From Nitrososphaerota archaeon (GTDB taxonomy: Archaea > Thermoproteota > Nitrososphaeria_A > Caldarchaeales > JAVZCJ01), in the NCBI GenBank assembly GCA_038817485.1, contig JAWAZL010000018.1, positions 1-35,028 on the forward strand: DNA of 35,028 bases, given 5' to 3'. Position numbers and translations under genes: made by a program. Positions 16,594-24,005 of this stretch are shown piece by piece. The first letter of the stretch is position 1; every line of letters begins with the position of its first letter. The notes under the pieces were generated by a model. The model saw only the letters and a program-made list of their open reading frames with translations, searched no databases and was not told where the DNA came from.

Positions 16594-17655
16594 TTAAAAT
16601 TTCCCAAGTGTCTTGGCTAATTCTATAAGATCTGAATGTACCACCTTACCTTTATTAAGTAATTGTATATCATCAAGCCATATCGATGCATTTAAACATA
16701 TTCCATCACAGTGAGATTTAGCTTGCCTACCATTTGGCGGTAAAGTTCCAGGGTCTACGCTACCTATACCCCATTCTATGCATCCCCAAACTCTTTCATC
16801 TTCTAATATATTCCCAGATAATATGGCATTTGGATGAAAACCATAGCATACATGGGCTAATAAAAACATATTTTCATCATTAAGGCTTTTAAGCCATGAT
16901 TCGAAAATTGTTGCTTCCATTCCTCCTTCAATTTTTTCAATTTTCCCTTTTTTTATGTATAATTTTATAGGATTTCTTAACAAACCTATTGGTGGTGATA
17001 GTGATCCATCAAAAACTATTAAACCTCCTATTGATTCATATATAGGAGCCCAACCAATCTGTCCAATCATAAAATGCGAGCCTGGAGTATCGGCATATCC
17101 AGATTCGTATGTTATTGGCAATTTTGGATCATTTTCGAAAAAAATATCCGTTCCCGCTGGAGTAGTAATATGTACATTCTTTGCTTTTTTTGTTAATTCT
17201 ACTATTTTAGCTTGGAATTTATTAAGTAATTCATAATTAACTCTTCCAATACATCTAACCATCATATCAGTATTCATTCCAACTAAGCACATATGTCTTA
17301 ATTTTTTATTCTCTTTTAAAGCAATCTCCCATGGTGTAGAATACAATAACCATTTATTATTAAATTCAGCCCATGCATCTGCTTCTTTAAGTAAAGAAGT
17401 AAGTGTTTTTAAAGGTATCATTGAATCCGCTTCTTTACCTACACCAAGAGGAGCTGGTATCCAAATAACGATTGGTTTTGCGCCAATTGAGAAAGCAGCA
17501 CTTGCTACAGTATCAACAACTTTCGAGTCGGATTCTGTATCAGCTGTTATTACAAATTCTTCTCCTTTTTTTAATTTAAATAAATCTTTAACTAAAATAA
17601 AAGCACTTTGAGTTAATTCATATTCATAATAATATGGCAAATTACTCAACCCCAT
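16594..17655 (-). CDS. M29-like metallohydrolase (leucyl aminopeptidase / dihydroxypyridine-dioxygenase fold)
   Basis: A 353-aa cytosolic protein with the layout of aminopeptidase T-type proteins: an N-terminal domain (LKKGEEFVITADTESD, then IGAKPIVIWIP) and a C-terminal metal domain with a Glu in the segment GGMEATIFESWL, the segment HVCYGFHPNA, the strand VWGCIEWGIGS and the segment KSHCDGICLNA, which supply the expected Glu/His/Asp ligands. The family includes metallopeptidases and ring-opening dioxygenases of the NicX type. With the peptide-type importer and DUF917 gene nearby, hydrolysis of an imported peptide or amide is likely, but ring cleavage is not excluded. ATG at 17655 has a TATA box 27-34 nt upstream. 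Confidence 0.8.
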   Translation of the reverse strand: MGLSNLPYYYEYELTQSAFILVKDLFKLKKGEEFVITADTESDSKVVDTVASAAFSIGAKPIVIWIPAPLGVGKEADSMIPLKTLTSLLKEADAWAEFNNKWLLYSTPWEIALKENKKLRHMCLVGMNTDMMVRCIGRVNYELLNKFQAKIVELTKKAKNVHITTPAGTDIFFENDPKLPITYESGYADTPGSHFMIGQIGWAPIYESIGGLIVFDGSLSPPIGLLRNPIKLYIKKGKIEKIEGGMEATIFESWLKSLNDENMFLLAHVCYGFHPNAILSGNILEDERVWGCIEWGIGSVDPGTLPPNGRQAKSHCDGICLNASIWLDDIQLLNKGKVVHSDLIELAKTLGKF

Positions 17656-17681
17656 TATATAAGTTTAAGTTAATAAATTTC

Positions 17682-17689
17682 TTTATAAA
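17682..17689 (-). promoter_or_regulatory. TATA box (palindromic) between M29-like and radical SAM genes
   Basis: TTTATAAA, 27-34 nt before the minus-strand start at 17655. Being its own complement, it might also serve the plus-strand gene at 17728 with a leader of about 20 nt. Confidence 0.45.
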
Positions 17690-17727
17690 ATTTTTAAATT
17701 ACTTTTTATTTTTAAAAATAAGAAGAT

Positions 17728-18948
17728 ATGTTTTATGTCGCTGAAAAAGATTTTAATAAATGCAAACAATGTGGATGGTGTGAAGAAATAGTAGCATGTT
17801 CAAGTAAATATGTTGGTTATGAAAGAGAATGCATAGGTTGTGAAGCTTGTTATATTGCATGCCCATATGAAGCTATTAGAATAAAGAAAGAAAAAAGGGA
17901 AAAATATGTTAAAATAAAAGTTAATGGAGAAAGTTTTTCAATTCCAGAAAGGATAACTATTAAAAAAGCTCTTGAATTTGTTGGTTATAAAATTAGTAAA
18001 TTTCCAGGAGAAGGGGATTTCTTCGCTCCTTGTGAAGTTGGAGGTTGTTACAGTTGTGTAGTAGATGTTGATGGGGAAATAAAACCAAGCTGTACTACTG
18101 GGGTTAAAAATGGAATGGAAATAAAAACGGAATTACCTAAGGATTATATTCCTAAAAGACTTGTTCATGGTTGGATGGGACATCCTGTTGGTGGGGTAGG
18201 AACACCATGGTGGCTTAAAAGAAAATATAGATATATAGAAGCTGCTGTTTTTGCTTGTGGTTGTAATTTTCGTTGTCCACAATGCCAAAATTGGACAACA
18301 ACTTATTGTGGAAAAGAAGTTGCATTAACACCAAAAGAAGCTGCTTTATTAATGACAGATACAAGAAAAAGATATAGAGTAGATAGAATGGCAATATCAG
18401 GAGGGGAATGTACTTTAAATAGAGAATGGTTAGTACAATATATTAAAGAATTAAAGAAATTAAATCCCGATCCAAAAGCAAGATTTCATGTAGATACAAA
18501 TGCATCAATACTTACTAAAGATTATATTGATGATCTTATAGAAGCGGGAATGACAGATATAGGGCCAGACCTTAAAGGATTGTATACAGAAACTTTCATG
18601 AAAATAACAGGAATAAAAGATAAAAAATTAGCAGAAAAATATTTAAAAACAGCTTGGAATGCTTTCGAATATATTATTAATAATTATAAAGATAAAGTTT
18701 TTATTGGTATAGGAATTCCATATAACAAAGATTTAATTTCATTAGAAGAGATTATTAAAATTGGAGATGAAATTTATAAAATTGATTCAGAAGTACAAGT
18801 TTGCGTTTTAGACTATAGACCAGAATTTAGGAGAATAAATATTTCAAGACCAAGTTATGAGGAAATGGTTAAAGTTTGGAAAAGTTTAAAAGAAGTTGGT
18901 CTTAAAACTGTAATCTGTCAAACTGAATATGGATATATAGGACCATGA
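17728..18948 (+). CDS. Radical SAM protein fused to 2[4Fe-4S] and [2Fe-2S] ferredoxin domains
   Basis: A 406-aa enzyme with three Fe-S regions in order. Residues about 13-50 hold two four-cysteine motifs (CKQCGWC... and CIGCEACYIACP) for a bacterial-type ferredoxin. Residues about 65-135 look like a [2Fe-2S] ubiquitin-fold ferredoxin (CEVGGCYSC, later a single PSC). From about 170 on is an activase-type radical SAM barrel with CNFRCPQC (CxxxCxxC), followed by SGGECTLN and the late strands of the barrel. The domain order suggests an internal electron path to the SAM cluster. Activases of this class install glycyl radicals or modify proteins or cofactors; no glycyl-radical partner is in the window, so the substrate is unknown. 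Confidence 0.85.
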   Translation: MFYVAEKDFNKCKQCGWCEEIVACSSKYVGYERECIGCEACYIACPYEAIRIKKEKREKYVKIKVNGESFSIPERITIKKALEFVGYKISKFPGEGDFFAPCEVGGCYSCVVDVDGEIKPSCTTGVKNGMEIKTELPKDYIPKRLVHGWMGHPVGGVGTPWWLKRKYRYIEAAVFACGCNFRCPQCQNWTTTYCGKEVALTPKEAALLMTDTRKRYRVDRMAISGGECTLNREWLVQYIKELKKLNPDPKARFHVDTNASILTKDYIDDLIEAGMTDIGPDLKGLYTETFMKITGIKDKKLAEKYLKTAWNAFEYIINNYKDKVFIGIGIPYNKDLISLEEIIKIGDEIYKIDSEVQVCVLDYRPEFRRINISRPSYEEMVKVWKSLKEVGLKTVICQTEYGYIGP

Positions 18949-18961
18949 TAATTTTATTTAT

Positions 18962-19104
18962 TAAAGTCATTACTTGACCACAATAAACTAATTCTCCATC
19001 ACTAACTTTTTTACTTCAATAACATTACCGCAAATTTTACATCCATAAATTTCTCCAATTTTTTAAACTCTTAACACTATTTTTTCATCAATTTTATAAT
19101 ACAT
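18962..19104 (-). pseudogene. Broken desulforedoxin-like (superoxide-reductase N-terminal) fragment
   Basis: From an ATG at 19104 the minus strand reads about 13 residues to a TAA, then in the same frame KIGEIYGCKICGNVIEVKK, and after a one-base shift KVSDGELVYCGQVMT. This is the rubredoxin-like iron knot of desulforedoxin and superoxide reductase (CxxCGN-IEV, then GELVxCGQ-M), with one of the usual two adjacent cysteines replaced by Tyr. The catalytic superoxide-reductase domain is missing. An in-frame stop and a frameshift make it a remnant. It hints that superoxide defence was once coded beside these genes. Confidence 0.7.
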
Positions 19105-19215
19105 ATTAACGTCTTTTAAAGTTTTACATAAAAAATAAAATATTAATGGATTTTTCATAATATTCTTGCAAAAATCATTAATTTTTTATTTAATATTTTT
19201 TATATTTCTATAAAA

Positions 19216-19983
19216 TTAAGAGATTTCTATATATTCAATTTCTAAGAAGGCTCTACTTCTATTTTCTTGAGTTGCATGCCTATATACTTTACCTGGATCT
19301 CCTCTCTCTATTTTAAATACTGCATTATCTATCCATACATCTGCTCTAGTTTTTGCTTCGATTGATTCAAAAGGTATACTTGCAACTTCTTTCCCATCTA
19401 TATAAAATTTAATAATTTTTTTCCATTCTATTCTATATAAATGCCATTCTTCAAGATTTATATCTTGCATAGAGGGAGACATTGAGACAATTTTTACTTT
19501 TGATAATCTTTTAGAAAATTTTGATAACAAATATGCCATCATAAATTGATAATTCTTTTTAAAAATTTTTATGGGTTGAAATATTATTCCAACTTGTGCA
19601 AAAAATCCTTGAAATGGATACATACCTCGAGATTTAAGATAAATAAACCAAATAGGCATACTTTTATCCAAAACCATACTATGATTCCAGAAGCCCCATC
19701 CTGCACTACCATAATGATCTCCTTTAAGTCTAATTTTTGCTTCAAAATTTTTAAAACTCCATAATAAATCATCAAAAAGACCATCAGAAATTTCAGCATT
19801 TGAATAATAAAGAGCTTCTGTAGGACCCATATACATTTGAAGTATGCTATTAGATAACTCAAAACCAGCATAATTATCGATTCTCCAATTCCAATATTGT
19901 GATTTTTCCTCAAAATCATCTTTAATTCTGCCTTCTTTAAGTACTTTTTCTCTAAGTTCTGAATTTCTAAAAGCGCACATCAT
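19216..19983 (-). CDS. Concanavalin-like (GH16/LamG fold) protein
   Basis: A 255-aa protein from the ATG at 19983. Strands typical of the jelly-roll fold are visible: WNWRIDNYAGFELSNSILQM, AKIRLKGDHYGSAGWGFWN, and EEWHLYRIEWKKIIKFYIDG followed by KEVASIPFE. These resemble glycoside hydrolase family 16, but the catalytic ExDxE is not visible, so it may bind sugars without cutting them, or act on another ligand. There is no signal peptide. The frame extends to 20100, overlapping the next gene by 80 nt, but the TATA box ATTTAAAT (20005-20012), 25 nt before 19983, supports a leaderless shorter protein. Linkage to the ECF genes is only positional. Confidence 0.7.
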   Translation of the reverse strand: MMCAFRNSELREKVLKEGRIKDDFEEKSQYWNWRIDNYAGFELSNSILQMYMGPTEALYYSNAEISDGLFDDLLWSFKNFEAKIRLKGDHYGSAGWGFWNHSMVLDKSMPIWFIYLKSRGMYPFQGFFAQVGIIFQPIKIFKKNYQFMMAYLLSKFSKRLSKVKIVSMSPSMQDINLEEWHLYRIEWKKIIKFYIDGKEVASIPFESIEAKTRADVWIDNAVFKIERGDPGKVYRHATQENRSRAFLEIEYIEIS

Positions 19984-20004
19984 AGATTTTTTATATGTAG
20001 TATG

Positions 20005-20012
20005 ATTTAAAT
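20005..20012 (-). promoter_or_regulatory. TATA box of the concanavalin-like gene
   Basis: ATTTAAAT centred 25 nt before the ATG at 19983; used to choose that start. Confidence 0.5.
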
Positions 20013-20018
20013 TTTTAT

Positions 20019-20825
20019 TTAATAAATAAAAATTATTAAAGCAATAATGAATATTATGATAATTGAGATTAAAATTATTATATAATCCCAAATACTCCAT
20101 TTAATTGTCTCTAATGATGTACGATTTTTTATTCCAATTTTAAAGCCTCTTGATTCTGCAGCATAATCAACTTCCTTTATTTTATTTAATGTTATTATTA
20201 TTAATGGTATAGTAATTGATACATAATTTCTTAATCTTTTAATTATGTTTCCTTTGTTTATATCTATTCCTCTAGACCAATATGCATCAAGAATAGATTT
20301 CCAATCTTCACTAAACATTGAAATTGCACGTAAAGATAATGATATAAGAAAACAAAAAGTATAAGGAAGTTTTAATTCTCTTAATGCTAATACTATATCT
20401 GTATCGCTAGTGGTCGATAAAAATATAAGAGCAACAAAAATCATCGACCAAATTCTAAAAGCAACAGATAAAGCTCTTGGAAAAGTATTTTCTGTTATAA
20501 AAGTTCCCCATGGAAACTTAATATAAATATGCTCTCCAGGAATTTTGCTTAAAAGAGTATACATTGTTGTAAGAAAAATAAGCATAAAAGCAAAACCATA
20601 TAACCATAGCTTTAAATTTTTTAAAGGAACTCTAGCTATAAAAAGGAGTAATATTGTTATTAAAAGTATTATAAGATTAATTTTAAAATCTAGTATGGAT
20701 AAAGCTAGGAAACTAACAGTAAATACTATTAAAAGTTTAGAAATTGCATTAATAGAAAGAAATGGGGAGTTTTCAGGTAAATAAAAAAGGAAAGATTTTT
20801 TTGTTACCATGATTTTTCTATGCAA
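20019..20825 (-). CDS. ecfT: ECF transporter transmembrane T component
   Basis: A 268-aa membrane protein of the CbiQ/EcfT family, which couples the two ATPases to a substrate-binding S subunit. It has five or six hydrophobic segments and the two cytosolic coupling motifs that dock into the ATPases: DAYWSRGID and DYAAESRGF (the A/S-x-x-RG motifs). Its start overlaps the end of the S-component gene by 8 nt, so the two are cotranscribed. ATG at 20811 (MVTKKSFLFYLP) is an alternative start in the same frame. The ATPases are coded divergently at 21596. Confidence 0.88.
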   Translation of the reverse strand: MHRKIMVTKKSFLFYLPENSPFLSINAISKLLIVFTVSFLALSILDFKINLIILLITILLLFIARVPLKNLKLWLYGFAFMLIFLTTMYTLLSKIPGEHIYIKFPWGTFITENTFPRALSVAFRIWSMIFVALIFLSTTSDTDIVLALRELKLPYTFCFLISLSLRAISMFSEDWKSILDAYWSRGIDINKGNIIKRLRNYVSITIPLIIITLNKIKEVDYAAESRGFKIGIKNRTSLETIKWSIWDYIIILISIIIIFIIALIIFIY

Positions 20826-21417
20826 ACCATTTTTCTACATAAAGGCCAGTTCTTTTAACGAAGGGGGTTACGATTTTTAAAATTGGAGTGCCAATTATTG
20901 TTACTACAATGTAATTCCCAAGATTCCAACTTATTACTCCAAGCCAAAAAGCTTCCCAACTAGGAATCCAACCTATGTATAAATTGATCAAATTATAGTA
21001 AATCGATCCTGGAATACTTGAAAGGAAAATCCCGGCAATTATATAAACTATCCAATCTTTTAGATTTTTTAATTCAGGATTAGCTTTAAAAATTCTGAAG
21101 AAAGCTGCTGGAATAAAAGCTGCTAAAAAATCACTAATAGCTAAAACAATTCCAAGTGGTAATGGAAACCAACCAGCATAACTTCCAGCAATGAGAAGCC
21201 CAATATATGCTGCAATCCCACCCCATACACCAAACCATATTCCAAATACAACTTCAAATGCTGTTGCTGGATATAGAGCCGCAACACCAGGAACGATCGT
21301 TGTTGTGATAGCTGCATAAAGTATTAAGATTCCTAGAACTCCTGCCATAATGGCTGTTAGTACTATATGCAATGGGGTTACTCTTTTTTTAGTCTTAAAC
21401 TCTTTAGTTTCTTCCAT
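20818..21417 (-). CDS. ECF transporter substrate-binding S component
   Basis: A 199-aa membrane protein with about five or six hydrophobic helices and a short basic cytosolic N-terminus, ending near RTGLYVEKW. The size, the FGIWFGVWGGIAAYIG helix and the position directly before the T component identify it as an S component. S components set the substrate, usually a vitamin or its precursor; I cannot match this one to a known vitamin class. A good Shine-Dalgarno GGTGA (21424-21428) lies 6 nt before the ATG, and a TATA-like stretch (21458-21467) further up, so unlike many genes here it has a leader. The linked corrinoid methyltransferase operon makes cobalamin or a precursor a reasonable guess. 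Confidence 0.8.
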   Translation of the reverse strand: MEETKEFKTKKRVTPLHIVLTAIMAGVLGILILYAAITTTIVPGVAALYPATAFEVVFGIWFGVWGGIAAYIGLLIAGSYAGWFPLPLGIVLAISDFLAAFIPAAFFRIFKANPELKNLKDWIVYIIAGIFLSSIPGSIYYNLINLYIGWIPSWEAFWLGVISWNLGNYIVVTIIGTPILKIVTPFVKRTGLYVEKWFA

Positions 21418-21570
21418 AATTCTTCACCAAATATTTTAAATATGGTTTTTAATTTAATTTATAAAAAGCTTTTTGTTTCATTTAAAAATTTTTTATAAAT
21501 TCATATTTTCATTATCATGTTAAAATTACACAAACATAGAAAAAAATATTAAGTAGTTCCTAATGAATTA

Positions 21571-21578
21571 TTTAAAAA
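21571..21578 (+). promoter_or_regulatory. TATA box of the ECF ATPase - mttC - mttB operon
   Basis: TTTAAAAA centred about 22 nt before the ATG at 21596, giving a leaderless transcript. Confidence 0.45.
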
Positions 21579-21595
21579 TATCCATGGTAATCTAA

Positions 21596-23326
21596 ATGAG
21601 TGTTATCGAGTTTAATAACTTCAGTTGGCAATATGCAGGATCAAAAAATTGGGCTCTTAAAGAAATTAATTTGAAAATAAGGGATGGAGAATTTGTAGTA
21701 ATTACTGGACCTTCTGGAGCAGGAAAAACTACTCTTTGTCTATGCATGAATGGATTAATACCTCAAAGAATTAATGGTATTTTAAAAGGTAATGTAAAAA
21801 TACTTGGTAAAAGTACTTTGGAACATGATATATATGAATTTGCAAAAGATGTTGGAATGGTCTATCAAGATCCTGAAACTCAATTCATTTCTATGAGTGT
21901 AAAAAATGAAATTGCTTTTGGAATGGAAAATTTTGGTGTATCAAGAGAAGAAATGCAGAAAAGACTTGAGTGGGTATTAAAAATAATTAGAATGGAAGAT
22001 AGCTTAGATAAATCTCCAATAGAGCTTTCAGGAGGGCAAAAGCAAAGAGTTGCTATTGCATCAATTTTAGTTATCGAGCCAAAAATTTTTATTTTTGATG
22101 AGCCTACAAGTGACTTAGACCCTATTGGAAGAAGTGAAGTATATTCAGTTATTTCAAAAATAAGAGAAGAGAGAAAATCAACAATTATTATGGTAGAGCA
22201 TAATTTAGAAGAAGTAGTACCTTATGCTGATAGATTTATATTAATGCATGATGGAAGCATAATATTAGATCTTCCTAAAGATGATTTTTTTGAAGAGATT
22301 GAAAAAATTTTAGAAATAAGTAGGAATGTCCCACAAATTTCTGAGTTTTTTTATATTTTAAGAAAAAAAGGAGTATGGGATGGAAAAATTCCAATAACAT
22401 TTAATGACGCTTATGAGGAATTTAAAAAAATTTATTCTAAAAATCTTATAAAAATAAAAAATTTTCATTCATCTAAATCTTTTAAAGAGGATAAGAACTC
22501 ATTTAATGAGAATGAGCCTATAATAATTGTTAAAAATCTATATTATCAATATCCAGATGGGACTATTGCTTTAAAAGATATAAATCTTAATATAAAAAAG
22601 GGAGAATATTTAGCAATAGTTGGCCAAAATGGCTCAGGTAAAACAACACTTGTTAAACATTTTAATGGTCTTCTTAAACCTACTCGTGGAAAAGTAATTG
22701 TTAAAGGAATAGATACAAGTAGCTCCAGAGTTAGAGAACTTATTACTCATGTGGGATATGTTTTTCAAAATCCAGATCATCAACTTTTTTGCCAAACTGT
22801 TTTTGATGAAGTAATGTTTAATTTTAAACAATTAAAAATCGATGAAAAATATGCTAAAGAGAAAGCTTTGAAAATTTTAGAATCGATGGATTTACTAAAA
22901 TATGCTGAAGAACATCCTTTCTTTCTTGGAAAAGGGCAAAGACGTAAGTTAGCTATAGCTTCTGTTCTTTCATTAAATCCAGAAATTATTATTGTAGATG
23001 AGCCAACTACTGGACAAGATTGGAAAGGATCAAAAGAAATAATGAATATTCTTGATAGATTAAATAAAGAAGAAGGACGTACAATCATAGTTATTACTCA
23101 CAATATGAGAGTAGTTGCTGAACATTGTGATAGAGTTATAGTAATGTCAAATGGGAGAGCAATTTTTGATGGAAGTGTTAAAGAAGCATTTACTTCAGAA
23201 AAAATTCTTGAGCAAGCATTTCTAAAACCACCACAAATAACTGAGTTTGCAAAAATGTTAAAAAATTATGGCTTTAAAGAAGATATTATAACTTTAGAAG
23301 AAATGATTAATAGTATAGAATTTTAA
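21596..23326 (+). CDS. ecfA: Double ECF transporter ATPase (EcfA-EcfA' fusion)
   Basis: A 576-aa protein with two ABC domains in tandem. Domain 1 (about 1-250) has Walker A GPSGAGKTT, signature LSGGQKQRVAIASIL and Walker B IFIFDEPTSDLD. Domain 2 (about 305-550) has GQNGSGKTT, a degenerate signature LGKGQRRKLAIASVL and IIIVDEPTTGQD. Both have the Q-loop YQDPETQ or FQNPDHQ typical of ECF ATPases. It energises the T and S components coded divergently. The second signature (GKG for GGG/SGG) may make the two sites unequal. Its stop is 2 nt before the corrinoid-protein gene, so importer ATPase and methyltransferase system are made from one transcript. Confidence 0.93.
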   Translation: MSVIEFNNFSWQYAGSKNWALKEINLKIRDGEFVVITGPSGAGKTTLCLCMNGLIPQRINGILKGNVKILGKSTLEHDIYEFAKDVGMVYQDPETQFISMSVKNEIAFGMENFGVSREEMQKRLEWVLKIIRMEDSLDKSPIELSGGQKQRVAIASILVIEPKIFIFDEPTSDLDPIGRSEVYSVISKIREERKSTIIMVEHNLEEVVPYADRFILMHDGSIILDLPKDDFFEEIEKILEISRNVPQISEFFYILRKKGVWDGKIPITFNDAYEEFKKIYSKNLIKIKNFHSSKSFKEDKNSFNENEPIIIVKNLYYQYPDGTIALKDINLNIKKGEYLAIVGQNGSGKTTLVKHFNGLLKPTRGKVIVKGIDTSSSRVRELITHVGYVFQNPDHQLFCQTVFDEVMFNFKQLKIDEKYAKEKALKILESMDLLKYAEEHPFFLGKGQRRKLAIASVLSLNPEIIIVDEPTTGQDWKGSKEIMNILDRLNKEEGRTIIVITHNMRVVAEHCDRVIVMSNGRAIFDGSVKEAFTSEKILEQAFLKPPQITEFAKMLKNYGFKEDIITLEEMINSIEF

Positions 23327-23328
23327 AA

Positions 23329-24003
23329 ATGAGTGATAAAATTATGAAAGAAAAGATCTTGGAAAAATTAAGAATATCAGTTATAAATGGAGATATAGAA
23401 GCTGCTGAAGCTGCTGCAAAAGAGGCTATAAATATAGGATTAGATCCGCTTGAAGCAATTGAAGAAGGTTTATCTAAAGGGATAAGAGAAGTGGGAGATA
23501 AATTTGAAAAATTAGAAATGTTCTTACCAGATATGATACAAGCTGCTGAAGCAATGAGTAGAGCTATAGCAATATTAGAAGAGAAAATATCTTTTAAAGA
23601 ATATTCAGAAAGGGATAAAGGAGTAGTAGTTATTGGAACAGTTGAAGGAGACATACATGATATTGGAAAGAACATAGTAATTGCTTTATTAAAAGCAAAT
23701 GGATTTAAAGTATATGATTTAGGGAAAGATGTTCCATCTATTAAATTTATCGAAAAAGCTGAAGAAGTTAATGCAGATGTTATCGCAATCTCAGCTTTAC
23801 TTTCATCTACAATGATAAAGCAAGAGGAAATAATAAAAATGCTTAAAGATATGGATTTAAGGAATAAATATATAGTTATAGTTGGAGGTGCTCCAGTCAC
23901 TGAAGAATGGGCTAGAAAAATTGGAGCAGATGCTTATGGTAAAACTGCGCAGGAGGGAGTTTTAAAAATTAAAGAACTCTTAAAAAATAAGGGGTTTAAA
24001 TAA
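23329..24003 (+). CDS. mttC: Corrinoid protein of a methyltransferase system
   Basis: A 224-aa cobalamin-binding protein that takes a methyl group from the substrate-specific methyltransferase and hands it on. Residues about 1-95 are the helical B12-binding cap domain (DPLEAIEEGLSKGIREVGDKF, then FLPDMIQAAEAM). Residues about 98-224 are the Rossmann domain with the cobalt-ligand motif DIHDIGKN (DxHxxG, His lower ligand), SALLSST and GGAPVTEEWA. Size and order match MttC/MtbC/MtmC and glycine-betaine corrinoid proteins. It is 2 nt from both neighbours. No reactivating protein (RamA-like) and no second methyltransferase (MtbA/MtaA-like) is present in the window. Confidence 0.93.
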   Translation: MSDKIMKEKILEKLRISVINGDIEAAEAAAKEAINIGLDPLEAIEEGLSKGIREVGDKFEKLEMFLPDMIQAAEAMSRAIAILEEKISFKEYSERDKGVVVIGTVEGDIHDIGKNIVIALLKANGFKVYDLGKDVPSIKFIEKAEEVNADVIAISALLSSTMIKQEEIIKMLKDMDLRNKYIVIVGGAPVTEEWARKIGADAYGKTAQEGVLKIKELLKNKGFK

Positions 24004-24005
24004 TC

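Noticed and set aside
19984-20100. N-terminal extension of the concanavalin-like protein
   Set aside because: It overlaps the ecfT gene and is Asn/Tyr-rich junk; the TATA box spacing supports ATG 19983.
23307-23900. Minus-strand frame of 197 codons over the corrinoid-protein gene
   Set aside because: It is a shadow of mttC, which carries the full DxHxxG motif and family sequence.
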